Of a stretch of DNA of 42,551 bases, positions 8,890-17,811 are shown in pieces. Under the pieces are notes generated by a model, which did not search any database, was not told the DNA's origin, and worked only from the letters and a program-made list of their open reading frames with translations. The position numbers and the translations under genes were made by a program. Each line of letters opens with the position of its first letter. Position 1 is the first letter of the stretch. Source of the DNA: an uncultured delta proteobacterium (GTDB lineage: Bacteria; Myxococcota_A; Polyangia; Polyangiales; Polyangiaceae); the NCBI GenBank assembly GCA_903892415.1, contig CAITIQ010000408.1, forward strand, positions 1-42,551. The letters run 5' to 3'.

Positions 8890-11136
8890 GTGGACGCTCT
8901 CGTTCGAGTTGCACTGCCGATCGGGCTCTTCCGGTCCCAATTGCGACCCGCCGAACATACCCTCGTGCTGAAGACGACCTACGTCTTTCAACACGGAGCG
9001 TACGCTCGGCTAGCGCCCATCCAAGAGAGCCTCCGCGAGGCTCAACGTGAGGGCGGCCGGCTCATCTATCCAACTGACTTTGGTGAGGCCAAGCTCGCCT
9101 GCGATGTGGTGTTCGTAGGGCCGGTTTTGCTCGCCTCCGGTCCGACGAGTCTGCGCGTCGGGAGCTTCGAACGCCGCGCGGCCAACCCGCGCGTGCTTGG
9201 TCCGGCGGTTCAGTTGGATCGTCAATGGGCGAGCTCGTGTGCTCCCGCCGACGGGAGGATCGCCCATCCGAGTCTGCCGCTGCCCATCGAGATGAACGGG
9301 CCGAACTTCCGCATGAGCAGCATGTTGCCAGCGCCTGCACCCGCGGCGGCGCTGATCGTGCGCGATCAGTGGGAGCACTTGATTCCCCTCGCCCTGCGCA
9401 TCGACACGCTGCTGATCGATCCAAGTCGCTCGATGGTTGAAGTCGTATCGCGTGGCACCTTCAGCTACTCGGGCAACGTCGATCGGGAGGTGCTCGCCGT
9501 GATCGACATCACCGGTGCGCTCGCCTCGGAGAACCCGGAGCGGCTGCGCAACTGGAGCAGGCTGCGCGTGCTGGAGCCGGCTCAGCGAAGACCGGCACCC
9601 ACTGAACGCGGCGACGGCACTGCGACGCTTCGCCGCCCGGCGGTAACGCAGAAAATGACCCCGGGCCCTGCACAACAACGCGCTGGAGTTCAGCAAGCAG
9701 CGCCGTCCGCGCAAGCGCTGGCGCGGCCTCCGCAAGCCAGCCCTCCGCAAGCCAGCCCAGCGCTGGTGACACCTGCCCACGACGACGAACACATCACGCA
9801 GAAGGTTCGAGTGCAGTCGGCGGCTCAGCTGGTGGCCAAAGAGTTTGAAGGGGTGGATGCCTCGGACGACGCCGAGACCTACGACGGTGAGGTCGCGTTG
9901 GCGCCGCAGGATACGATGACGTTGGATGTGACGGATGACGACCTCGAGGATCCTCCGACGCCGCCGCCTCAGCAGAGCCCCCTCGCCCGCTCCGACACCA
10001 TGACCTTGGACGCGCCCGTGTTGCCCCAATGGGCGACCGTCGGCACACCGTTCAACAAGCCGCTCCCTCCGCCGGCAACCTGGGGTACCGCAGCGCCGGC
10101 TGCGCCCGCAAAAGCTCCAGTCGCAACAGCGCTCACCGCCGGTGCACCACCGGCGACCCCCTTCGCAGCGCCGGCCAATCCAGTTGGACTTCCACCGTTG
10201 CCCTCGCTCGCATCCCTCGTCGTTTCGAGTCCACCAAGCTGGGGAGCTGGTGCCGACCCGAACGGCACAGTCGAAGTGCGGCGGCCCGATCTACGAAGCG
10301 AAGAGGCCTCGGGGCCGAAGTGGCTCACCGAGCGCCCCCAAGTCAATCGTGCACCGCTGTCCACCGACGCCACGCCCTTTCGCTCTGCGGCGGGTCCTTC
10401 GCCCGTGCTGGCCTCCCCACCGCCGGCGCTCGGTGTCGAAAGCACGTCGGACTATGCGCCAGCACCCGTGCCCGTGCCAGCCGCGGCCGCGCCGCCAGCG
10501 CCGTTCGAGCCGGTGGCCTCACCCTCTGCGCTCAAGGGCATGGGCATGGGCATGTCCTTGCAGCGAGCGCCCGAGGTTGTGGCGTTGCCTCCGCCGCCAC
10601 TCGTGCCGCCATTGTCGAACGGAGCAGACCCACCTATCGCGGAGGCGCCTCGACCGATGATGGGGCTGGCTCGCTTTGGGGCCAGCGTAGAACCAGCGCC
10701 ACCGGCGATGGCGGCCCCATTGCCCAGCGTCTCAAACGACTTGCCGGCGCCGGCGCCGATCCAGCCTTCGCTACCGACGCCGGCTCCAGCGGTGGTGGAA
10801 GCGACGAGCTACGCCGAGGTGGCCAAACCGGACTTGACCGCACCGCCCGCACAGCAGGAGCACCGACGACCCAAAGCGAAGCCAGGAACGGGGCCCAAAA
10901 TCGAGGGCCTAACAGTGGAAGAGTACGCGCACATTCGCGCCGCGCTTTGGGCCGATGAAGCTCACCGCAAGGAGATCCTCAAAGAGAACGGCCTGACCGA
11001 GCTGAAGTGGAAAGTGATCGATCGGCGCTGGTCGAAGCACATCGAGTCACTCGCGGAAAGGCCTGCTGAGCTATCGACGCTGCTCGAGGTGCTGCAGCGT
11101 GCGACCTTCGAGCACGAAGTGCCTTCGGTTCGCTGA
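8890..11136 (+). CDS. DUF2169-domain protein (T6SS accessory type) with long Pro/Ala linker
   Basis: A 748-residue protein. Residues about 15-225 match DUF2169: LVLKTTYVF, a TDFGEAKLACDVVFVGPV stretch, LRVGSFERR, LGPAVQLDRQW and the SLPLPIEMNGPNFRMS region. In this family the domain is encoded near PAAR, VgrG or DUF4123 genes and is linked to T6SS cargo loading, with unclear mechanism. Residues about 240-660 are a Pro/Ala-rich linker with small repeats (PPQASP twice; DTMTLDV and DTMTLDA). The last 80 residues are helical (LTVEEYAHIRAALW, ELKWKVIDRRWSKHI), a C-terminal module I associate with myxobacterial DUF2169 proteins from memory. Start is GTG 8890. It lies about 5.5 kb before the PAAR module and faces the same way, so a functional link is plausible. 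Confidence 0.8.
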   Translation: MDALVRVALPIGLFRSQLRPAEHTLVLKTTYVFQHGAYARLAPIQESLREAQREGGRLIYPTDFGEAKLACDVVFVGPVLLASGPTSLRVGSFERRAANPRVLGPAVQLDRQWASSCAPADGRIAHPSLPLPIEMNGPNFRMSSMLPAPAPAAALIVRDQWEHLIPLALRIDTLLIDPSRSMVEVVSRGTFSYSGNVDREVLAVIDITGALASENPERLRNWSRLRVLEPAQRRPAPTERGDGTATLRRPAVTQKMTPGPAQQRAGVQQAAPSAQALARPPQASPPQASPALVTPAHDDEHITQKVRVQSAAQLVAKEFEGVDASDDAETYDGEVALAPQDTMTLDVTDDDLEDPPTPPPQQSPLARSDTMTLDAPVLPQWATVGTPFNKPLPPPATWGTAAPAAPAKAPVATALTAGAPPATPFAAPANPVGLPPLPSLASLVVSSPPSWGAGADPNGTVEVRRPDLRSEEASGPKWLTERPQVNRAPLSTDATPFRSAAGPSPVLASPPPALGVESTSDYAPAPVPVPAAAAPPAPFEPVASPSALKGMGMGMSLQRAPEVVALPPPPLVPPLSNGADPPIAEAPRPMMGLARFGASVEPAPPAMAAPLPSVSNDLPAPAPIQPSLPTPAPAVVEATSYAEVAKPDLTAPPAQQEHRRPKAKPGTGPKIEGLTVEEYAHIRAALWADEAHRKEILKENGLTELKWKVIDRRWSKHIESLAERPAELSTLLEVLQRATFEHEVPSVR

Positions 11137-11176
11137 GAACGACCTGTCCGCTGCGGCGGCCTATGGCGGAGGCGAT

Positions 11177-11950
11177 CTATTCCGGGGCGCAGAGCTCGGC
11201 GTAACGGCCCACGGCCTTGCCCTCGTTGAAGTCGACCAGGCAGCCCGGGCCGCGCTCCATCGCCTTGAACACCGAAAGGGCGCGCGCGCCGCCCCAGTCG
11301 CGAGCACCGTCGAAACGCGCTCGAATGAAGCCTTCATCGTCGATGACCCAAGTCTCCGGATACTTGGTGGTTCCGAACTTTTCGGTCACGACCTTGAGCT
11401 CCGGATCGAGCAGGACCACGAACGGAAAGGTACCTTTCGGCACCTTCTCCTTGAGCTCCTCGTCTGCGGCGAAGAGCGTGGCGAGCGTGTCTTTGGCCGC
11501 GCCCAGATCTTCATCGGTGGTGATGGTGAGCAGCACGACGTCTTTGCGGTCTTTTAGCATCAGACCCAAGCGAGCCAAGGCGGGCATTTCTTCACGACAC
11601 GGCTCACACCAGCTAGCCCAGAAGTTCAGGATCACGGTGCGACCTTTGAACTCGCTCAGGCTCACCTGCTTGCCATCGAGGTCGGGCAACGTGAAGTCGG
11701 GGGCCTTCAAATTCCTGCCGGCGTAGCTCGGGCCGAAGCTGCAAGTGGCGCTGCACAAGGAGCGGAGCTGGTCATTGCGTGCTGCGCGAACGAAGCCGAA
11801 AATGGCAACGAAGGCGAGGGCGATGAAGCCCAGTTGAATGACCATGTTCACCAGCTGCTTCTTGGACAGCTGCGGCCTTTCGGCCTGCTCGGCTTCACCG
11901 ACTTGACCTTGCGCAGGCGATTTCGCGCGACGCTTTTTCTCCGTGTTCAT
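11177..11950 (-). CDS. membrane-anchored TlpA-like thioredoxin-family protein
   Basis: A 257-residue thiol-disulfide oxidoreductase. A charged, Lys-rich cytoplasmic start is followed by one membrane helix (about 33-54), placing the rest outside the cytoplasmic membrane. The thioredoxin fold carries the redox pair in WASWCEPC (Cys115 and Cys118) and the family segments APDFTLPDLDGKQVSLSEFKG and YPETWVIDDEG. Such proteins reduce periplasmic disulfides, for example during cytochrome c maturation, or act on specific partners. Its start overlaps the stop of the radical-SAM gene by four bases, so the two are one operon. Two further cysteines (LCSATC) sit between the helix and the domain. The partner is unknown. 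Confidence 0.9.
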   Translation of the reverse strand: MNTEKKRRAKSPAQGQVGEAEQAERPQLSKKQLVNMVIQLGFIALAFVAIFGFVRAARNDQLRSLCSATCSFGPSYAGRNLKAPDFTLPDLDGKQVSLSEFKGRTVILNFWASWCEPCREEMPALARLGLMLKDRKDVVLLTITTDEDLGAAKDTLATLFAADEELKEKVPKGTFPFVVLLDPELKVVTEKFGTTKYPETWVIDDEGFIRARFDGARDWGGARALSVFKAMERGPGCLVDFNEGKAVGRYAELCAPE

Positions 11951-13452
11951 GATTCCGGTCCCGTGGCTTGGAGCACTTGCAGTCGTTTGGAAGCAACTCG
12001 TGCGCGCGGCGCCTCGGACAAGGCCTCAGCGAAGGCGCGCTTGTATTCAGCGAAGGAGCCGCCGCGCGACGCTGCGCGCCAAACGGCTTCCCCCTCCGCC
12101 ATTCCGCCCTGCGCCAAGACGTACTCCACCCAAGCCCAGCGAGCGCTCGTGCCGCGCACGTCGGCTCGACCGCGGAGCAGTTTGCGCAACAGCGTCAAGC
12201 GATTCTCAACCACGCTGATGCCCGCGAACTCACTGCCGTCGAGCGGCGTGTTTCGCTTGGCGCAGAAGGGGGCGATGCCGAGCGCGATGGGCACCGTTTT
12301 GGCTAGATCGCTGATGAAGGCGGCGCACTCGGCGATGTCATCATCGGTCTCGGTCGGCAGGCCGATCATCAGATAGAGCTTCAGCCGCTTCATCTTGAAC
12401 TCCTTCGCGAGTTCAGCCGCGCGCGTGAGATGGCGAATGCGTGCTCGCCGCTCCAAGAGCTCACGCAGCCGATCGCTCGGACCGTCCATCGCCGTGGTCA
12501 AGGTGCGGTAGCCGACGCGTTTGAGCGCACCCACAAACTCCTCGTTCAGACGGTCCGGGCGCAAACTCGAGAGGCCCACCTCGCAGCCGCGATCGGCCAA
12601 GGCGTTGACGATCTCGGCGATCTTCGGGTGATCGCTCACGGCCGCGCCCACGAGCCCGACGCGACGGGCGTCTTGAGGAATGGTCGCCAGCAGGGTCTCG
12701 GCCTTGACGATGCGCATGCCACCGTTGGTCGAGCGACGCATCACGCAGTAGGTGCAAGCGCGTGAGCAGCCTCGCTCGGCCTCGATCAAGAACATGTTGG
12801 AGAGCTCGGTGTCGGGCGTGCGGATAGCGGAGAACGCGGGCAGATTGGCGACGTCGGCCTTGGCGATCGACGGCATCACGTCCCCGTGCAGGGCCGGGAC
12901 GAAGACATGCGGCGTCGCGGCGGCTTTCTCGAGGGCTCGCTTGCGATCCGGTTCGGCGCGCAACTCGGAGAGCAGCCCGAGCACGAGGTCGTCCGCTTCG
13001 CCCATCACGATCACGTCGGCCATGGCCCCGAGCGGGAGCGGATTGCTGAAGGTGAGCGGACCGCCGGCCAAGATCAGCGGGTGACTCTCGGCGCGCAAGC
13101 GACGCAGGGCGGGCACGCCCGAGGCCTCCAGCATCTGGGCAAGACCGGCTAGCTCCAACTCGTAAGCCACGCTGAAGGCGATCAGCGGGAAGTCACCGAG
13201 CGGCCGCTCCGACTCGTAGCTGAGCGGTCCGACCTCGAAGAGCTTGGCGTCATCGGGCAGGAAAAAGCGCTCGCAGCGCAGGTCCCCGGAGTTTTGGATC
13301 AGCCGGTAGACCTGCTGAAAGCCGAGCGAGCTCATGCCCGCCCGGTAGGGAGAAGGGTACGCCAGCGCGATCGCATTGGCGCCGGAGCGGTCAATGCGGC
13401 CGTGCTCCAGGCTCATTCGGCGACGAATGGGCGTCGTGGATTCCCAAGCCAT
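11947..13452 (-). CDS. B12-binding-type radical SAM protein
   Basis: A radical S-adenosylmethionine enzyme of 501 residues. The cluster motif GCSRACTYC supplies Cys229, Cys233 and Cys236 (CxxxCxxC). The N-terminal 200 residues (ALAYPSPYRAGMSSLGFQQVYRLI, LILAGGPLTFSNPLPL, ADVIVMGEADD) match the cobalamin-binding-like domain of the large radical-SAM family that also precedes a DUF2344 partner in many bacteria; no such partner is seen here. The barrel includes LSSLRPDRLNEEFVGALKRVG and YLMIGLPTETDDDI. I start at ATG 13452 instead of 13509 because family proteins start near this point and TATGGT lies eight bases upstream. Reaction unknown. It is followed by the TlpA-like gene with a four-base overlap. 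Confidence 0.88.
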   Translation of the reverse strand: MAWESTTPIRRRMSLEHGRIDRSGANAIALAYPSPYRAGMSSLGFQQVYRLIQNSGDLRCERFFLPDDAKLFEVGPLSYESERPLGDFPLIAFSVAYELELAGLAQMLEASGVPALRRLRAESHPLILAGGPLTFSNPLPLGAMADVIVMGEADDLVLGLLSELRAEPDRKRALEKAAATPHVFVPALHGDVMPSIAKADVANLPAFSAIRTPDTELSNMFLIEAERGCSRACTYCVMRRSTNGGMRIVKAETLLATIPQDARRVGLVGAAVSDHPKIAEIVNALADRGCEVGLSSLRPDRLNEEFVGALKRVGYRTLTTAMDGPSDRLRELLERRARIRHLTRAAELAKEFKMKRLKLYLMIGLPTETDDDIAECAAFISDLAKTVPIALGIAPFCAKRNTPLDGSEFAGISVVENRLTLLRKLLRGRADVRGTSARWAWVEYVLAQGGMAEGEAVWRAASRGGSFAEYKRAFAEALSEAPRARVASKRLQVLQATGPES

Positions 13453-13460
13453 TGGCGCGG

Positions 13461-13466
13461 ACCATA
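13461..13466 (-). promoter_or_regulatory. TATGGT -10 element, predicted leaderless start
   Basis: TATGGT lies eight bases before ATG 13452 on the minus strand. No Shine-Dalgarno sequence and no convincing -35 are visible. Confidence 0.45.
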
Positions 13467-13647
13467 GCGCAAGCGGGGTTTCGACGCTTGTTCGTCGCGC
13501 AGGTTGCACGTTGCCGCCGTGTTTGGCCGCAATTGACGGGTCGAAGCTGCGTTTGTGAGCCCCTCGCGGACCAGCCGCAACGTGCTACGCTCTAGGCCTT
13601 CCTTGTTCCGAAAGCGCCGCCTAGCGGCACCGTGTGTGGAGGTCTCA

Positions 13648-14979
13648 ATGAGCCGCTCGTTCTCGCGAACCATGGTTGTAGCTGTTGTGGGCAGTCTTTT
13701 TGTCGGCTGCACCCCAGGCACTTCCGCCACCTCGGACAACAACCCTGACGGCTCGGGGGCGGGCGGAGCTTCAGCCGGCGGTAGCGGCGGAACCACCAGC
13801 TCGGCGCAAGGTGGTGGCGGGAGCGGTAGCGGAGCGAGCTCGGGCCAGTTCATGTCCGGCACGGGTGGCAATCAACAAGGTTGCAGCTCCGGCCCCAACG
13901 ACGATCAAGACATGGATGGCTTCACGCAGGCGCAAGGAGATTGCAATGACTGCGACGCCAACTCCAACCCGGGGGCGATCGAGGTCGTCGGGGACGATGG
14001 GAGCGGCGGAGCCGGCGGCTATGTCGCGGCCGACGAAGATTGCGACGGCGAGGCCGACGAAGTGGAACCGGCCTCCTGTGATGATGGGCTCGCGCTCGCC
14101 AGCGTGGACGCGCTCGAGGGAGCCAAGTCGATCGAGCTGTGCAAGCAGGCCGTCGGACCTGGGGATTGGGGCGTTTTGTCGGCTGCTTACGTGCGCGCGG
14201 ATGGCACCTCTACCGCGCCCGGGCTGCAGGCCGGCATCATGAACAACTTCGGGCCGAATAACCCGCCTCGCGAGGGCTCGAACCTGCTTGTGCTCTCCTC
14301 CGGCCGCGCGCGCATCACCGGCCAGGCTGGCGCCTGCGGCAATGCTTCATGCACTGGAACAGGCGTTGGGACGCCGCCTCCCGGCTTTCCGCAAACAGCC
14401 CCCGGTTGCGAGATCCAACCAAACATCAACGACGACATCGGGCTCGAGGTCTCGCTGCGCGCCCCGAGCAACGCCACCGGCTACTCCTTCGACTTCAAGT
14501 TCCATTCGTTCGAATACGCCGAGTGGGTTTGCTCGAACTTCAACGATCAGTTCATGGCCCTCGTGGATCCGGCGCCAGCTGGAGCGCTCGACGGCAACAT
14601 CTCCTTCGACATGAACGGCGCGCCGGTGAGCGTGAACATCGCCTTCTTCGACGTTTGCGATAGCTGCGCAAACTGGGCGCAGAATTGCTCCGGCTCGAGT
14701 TGTCCGCCGGTGCCGAGCCCGTGCTGCCCAGCCGGCGGAGCTGAGCTCGCTGGCACTGGCTTCGACACCTGGACCGGCACGTTCGACGACGGCAACGCCG
14801 GTGGAACTTCATGGCTCCGAACCACGGCGCCCGTCGACGGTGGCTCTGAATTTTCGCTGCGGCTCGCGGTTTGGGACACCGGTGATTCAGCGCTGGATGC
14901 CACCGCCGTGATCGACAATTTCCGTTGGATCGCGAGCGGCGGGGAAGTGGACCTCGGCACCGATATCATCCCCGAATAG
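13648..14979 (+). CDS. lipoprotein with MopE-like metal-binding motif and choice-of-anchor-L-like domain (paralog 1)
   Basis: A 443-residue predicted lipoprotein: signal helix MVVAVVGSLFVGC with the lipid-accepting Cys near residue 21, then a Gly/Ser-rich tether (about 35-75). Next is an acidic Cys-containing repeat (DDQDMDGFTQAQGDCNDCD, NPGAIEVVGDDG, DEDCDGEADE), the pattern of the MopE-type metal-binding motif. The large C-terminal domain resembles choice-of-anchor L proteins (DWGVLSAAYVRADGT, SGRARITGQ, FDFKFHSFEYAEWVC, FNDQFMALVDP, DGGSEFSLRLAVWDTGD). ATG 13648 is chosen because GGAGG sits five bases upstream. It is followed by a close paralog. Role is unknown; surface adhesion or metal-dependent binding is inference. 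Confidence 0.8.
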   Translation: MSRSFSRTMVVAVVGSLFVGCTPGTSATSDNNPDGSGAGGASAGGSGGTTSSAQGGGGSGSGASSGQFMSGTGGNQQGCSSGPNDDQDMDGFTQAQGDCNDCDANSNPGAIEVVGDDGSGGAGGYVAADEDCDGEADEVEPASCDDGLALASVDALEGAKSIELCKQAVGPGDWGVLSAAYVRADGTSTAPGLQAGIMNNFGPNNPPREGSNLLVLSSGRARITGQAGACGNASCTGTGVGTPPPGFPQTAPGCEIQPNINDDIGLEVSLRAPSNATGYSFDFKFHSFEYAEWVCSNFNDQFMALVDPAPAGALDGNISFDMNGAPVSVNIAFFDVCDSCANWAQNCSGSSCPPVPSPCCPAGGAELAGTGFDTWTGTFDDGNAGGTSWLRTTAPVDGGSEFSLRLAVWDTGDSALDATAVIDNFRWIASGGEVDLGTDIIPE

Positions 14980-15068
14980 CCCGCTGCAGGTTCCCCGTTG
15001 TAGTCCACGGCCGCCACGGGTAAGTCACCTTTCCGGCGCAAAGCGGCCACTTTGGTCACAGGAGTAAC

Positions 15069-16433
15069 ATGAACGCTAAGCTTGGTTCCGTAGTCATTGG
15101 GCTCCTCGTCGCGGCTTGCACCGCTGGTAACGGCACAACATCGGGTGCTGGAGCCGATCCCAATACGGGCGGCAGCGGCGGCATTACCGCGGGCGGGAAC
15201 AACCAGGGCGGCCAGCAAACGCAAGGTGGCGGCGGGACGGCGGGCTCTTCGAGTCAGCAGTTCATGGCCGGAGGAGCCACGGGCACCTGCAACAACGAAA
15301 ACGGCGATGAAGACCAAGACGGCTGGACGATCGCCGAGGGCGATTGCAATGACTGCGACAAGAACGCCAACCCCGGGGCGATCGAGGTAATCGGCGCGCC
15401 GGCAGGCGGCGGCGCAGGCGGAGCCGGTGGTGCTGGCGGTGCTGGCGGCAACGGTGGTAGCGGCGGAGCGGGCGGCGCTGAGTACGAGCCGGTGGATGAG
15501 GACTGTGACGGCATGAAGGACGAGCCGCAGGACGCCTATTGTGATGATGGGCTCGCGCTCAACAGCACCGATGCGAAAGACGGCGCTCGCGCGGTGGACA
15601 TTTGTAAGCAGGCGGCGAGCGACAAAGATTGGGGTCTGCTCACGGCGCAGTACACACGCGCGAACGGTACGCCGATAGCCGCCAACAAGCAGGTTGGTCT
15701 ACAGGCGAATTTTGGCCCCAACGTGAGCCCGCTCGCCGGCTCCTCCATGTTGTCGCTGTCCTCAGGCTTCTCGCGGCTCCCGGGTCAGCCGGGCGCTTGC
15801 ACCAGCAACTCGTGCAACAGCAACATGGCTGGGACACCCCCTCCGGGCTTTCCACAAGACGTTCCCAATTGTCCGATCGACGACACCATCAACGACGACA
15901 TCGCGCTCGACCTGACGCTGCGCGCTCCCACCAACGCAACGGGCTACAAGTTCAACTTCAAGTTCCATTCGTTCGAGTACGGCGAGTACGTCTGCACAAC
16001 CTTCAATGACCAGTTCATCGCGCTGGTGAATCCGGCTCCTCAGGGTGCACAAGACGGCAACATCTCGTTCGACGCGCTGGGCAACCCGGTCAGCGTGAAC
16101 ATCGCCTTCTTCGATGTGTGCGCTTCGTGCGCCGACTTCGCGCAGAATTGCTTTGGAGCAAATTGTCCAGATGCGCCGGTTCCCTGTTGCCCCGCCGGCC
16201 CCTCGCAGTTGATGGGCACTGGCTTTGACAACGGCTTCGGCACCGGTGAAGACGCTGGCGGCACCTCCTGGTTGCAGACGCAGGCGCCGGTGGTCGGCGG
16301 CTCGGAGTTCGCTATCCGCTTCGCGATCTGGGACACCGGAGACGCTTCGTTCGACTCGACGGTCATCGTGGACTCCTTCGAGTGGATCGCCAACGGCGGC
16401 ACTGTGCCGATCGGAACCACGCCGGTCGAGTGA
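15069..16433 (+). CDS. lipoprotein with MopE-like metal-binding motif and choice-of-anchor-L-like domain (paralog 2)
   Basis: A 454-residue lipoprotein, paralog of the gene just upstream, with the same domain order: lipobox LLVAAC near residue 17, Gly/Asn/Gln-rich tether, acidic metal-binding repeat (EDQDGWTIAEGDCNDCD, NPGAIEVIG, DEDCDGMKDE), then the same C-terminal domain (KFNFKFHSFEYGEYVC, FNDQFIALVNP, GNISFDALGNPVSVNIAFFDVC). It differs by a run of Gly-Gly-Ala units (about residues 113-138) inside the acidic region. ATG 15069 has AGGAG upstream. Together with paralog 1 it looks like a local gene duplication that kept the core and let the linkers diverge. A long hairpin follows the stop. 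Confidence 0.82.
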   Translation: MNAKLGSVVIGLLVAACTAGNGTTSGAGADPNTGGSGGITAGGNNQGGQQTQGGGGTAGSSSQQFMAGGATGTCNNENGDEDQDGWTIAEGDCNDCDKNANPGAIEVIGAPAGGGAGGAGGAGGAGGNGGSGGAGGAEYEPVDEDCDGMKDEPQDAYCDDGLALNSTDAKDGARAVDICKQAASDKDWGLLTAQYTRANGTPIAANKQVGLQANFGPNVSPLAGSSMLSLSSGFSRLPGQPGACTSNSCNSNMAGTPPPGFPQDVPNCPIDDTINDDIALDLTLRAPTNATGYKFNFKFHSFEYGEYVCTTFNDQFIALVNPAPQGAQDGNISFDALGNPVSVNIAFFDVCASCADFAQNCFGANCPDAPVPCCPAGPSQLMGTGFDNGFGTGEDAGGTSWLQTQAPVVGGSEFAIRFAIWDTGDASFDSTVIVDSFEWIANGGTVPIGTTPVE

Positions 16434-16459
16434 CCGGCGGACCTTCGGGTGAACCCGAG

Positions 16460-16489
16460 GCGGCCAGCGGCACTGAGTGCGCTGGCCGC
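16460..16489 (+). terminator. 10-bp stem hairpin after the tandem lipoproteins
   Basis: GCGGCCAGCG (16460-16469) pairs perfectly with CGCTGGCCGC (16480-16489) around a ten-base loop, 26 bases after the paralog 2 stop. A smaller hairpin (16442-16460, TGAA loop) precedes it. There is no long T-run, so it could also be an mRNA 3'-end stabiliser. Confidence 0.55.
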
Positions 16490-16511
16490 TCGCATTTCTC
16501 GTGTTCATTGC

Positions 16512-16529
16512 ATCCGCCTTCGGCGGAAT
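16512..16529. repeat. dispersed short palindrome, copy 1
   Basis: ATCCGCCTTCGGCGGAAT contains a perfect six-base stem with a three-base loop. The same 18 bases occur in reverse orientation at 40987-41004, and a shorter version (GCCTTCGGCGGAAT) at 36536-36549. All three are intergenic. Confidence 0.6.
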
Positions 16530-16638
16530 CGGCGCACAAAGAATCCGAGTCTCAGCGCGCTGCAGGGTACGAACGGGCGAGTTCACCCGGCCGCAGATGC
16601 ATCCGTCGCGGGCGATTGCGCGTACATTGCCCACTCCG

Positions 16639-17811
16639 ATGCCGCCGGCCGCTAAAATCTCCGTAGTTCACGCCTGTGCAAAGCATCCGCCGAACGCGCA
16701 GGTGACGGGCAGCTCGAACACGCTGGTTGGCTTCCTACCGGCAGGCCGTGTCGGGGATGCAACGGCCTGCGGCGCAGCCATCGCCGTAGGAGCTGCAACG
16801 GTGCTGATCAACCATCGGCCAGCGGCTCGTTTGGGCGACTCGACGACGCATGGCGGAAAGCTCGTGACTGGCCACCCCAACGTACTGATCGGGGACACGC
16901 CGCAGAGCTTCTCGCTGGGCGCGGCGGCGGCGACGGGCAAGCCATTCTGCGAGGAGTGCGAGAAAGCGCGCCGAAGGCTCGAAGAGGCCGAGCGCGAGCG
17001 TGAAGAGCTCGCGGAACAGGGCGATGCGCACGGGGAAACCGACGCGGCCGAGGCCGAGTCGCACGAGGGCGAGCCGGGCACTAACGAGCCGCAGCCAGAG
17101 CCCGCTGGGCCGCCTGCGCTCGATGCCTCTACGGTGCGCTGGAATCCCAGCAATTTAGGCGGCAGCTCGTTGGAGGCGCTCGCGCGCGAACCAGCTACGG
17201 CCAACGCACGCGCAACCGGCCCAACTGCAAGCGACGCGCTTCGCGTCCAGGCGCGCAGCTTCGTGGCTCGCTCCTTCCTGCTCGATTCGCTGCCCACGCA
17301 ACCCAAGAGCCTGATCGAGGGGCTGGCAAAGCAGATCGATCTCGAGAGCCCGGTCCGCGTATTGCGCGGCGCGCAGGGAGCGCTGCCCACGCTCGAGGTC
17401 TCACTCAAGAATGGGGTGAGCCAGCCTGCGTTTCGCGCGGTACTTGCCTCGGCGATGTCGGCGGGAGGCTTGGCTGAGCAGCTTCGCCGGCCTGCCGAAG
17501 CGATCCTGACGCAGTCGGATTTGGCGAAGGCCGCGGCCGCACTTACGCAAAAGGTGAATGCCCTCGGTGGCAAGCTGCCGCAAGCCGTCGCCGACGCGGT
17601 GAAAGAAGGTCTCGCAAGCGCAACCAGCCAAGCGCTGGATGACGTACGCGCCGAGGTCGAGGAGCTCGCGAACGTGGCCCAACCGCCCAGACCGCCGAGG
17701 TTGAGCGCTCTGGCGATCGAGAACGTTCACGCTGTTGATCCAGCGCTCGCACGCGAGCTGATGACGGTGGAGCTCGGCGCATCGCGCTGGGAGGCGCTGC
17801 TGCCGGGATGA
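16639..17811 (+). CDS. PAAR-domain protein with C-terminal extension
   Basis: A 390-residue protein. The first ~90 residues are a PAAR-type tip domain: HACAKH near the start, then VTGSSNTLVGFLPAGRVGDATACG and TVLINHRPAARLGDSTTHGG, ending in TGHPNVLIGDTP. PAAR proteins form the metal-bound spike point on VgrG trimers in T6SS and related injection machines and carry effectors. After FCEECEK comes a charged, probably coiled-coil segment (about 100-130) and an Ala/Leu-rich helical region of about 240 residues that I do not recognise. I start at ATG 16639, directly before the PAAR domain; an upstream ATG at 16597 is possible. The stop overlaps the start of the FHA-DUF4123 gene by four bases, so they are co-expressed. 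Confidence 0.82.
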   Translation: MPPAAKISVVHACAKHPPNAQVTGSSNTLVGFLPAGRVGDATACGAAIAVGAATVLINHRPAARLGDSTTHGGKLVTGHPNVLIGDTPQSFSLGAAAATGKPFCEECEKARRRLEEAEREREELAEQGDAHGETDAAEAESHEGEPGTNEPQPEPAGPPALDASTVRWNPSNLGGSSLEALAREPATANARATGPTASDALRVQARSFVARSFLLDSLPTQPKSLIEGLAKQIDLESPVRVLRGAQGALPTLEVSLKNGVSQPAFRAVLASAMSAGGLAEQLRRPAEAILTQSDLAKAAAALTQKVNALGGKLPQAVADAVKEGLASATSQALDDVRAEVEELANVAQPPRPPRLSALAIENVHAVDPALARELMTVELGASRWEALLPG

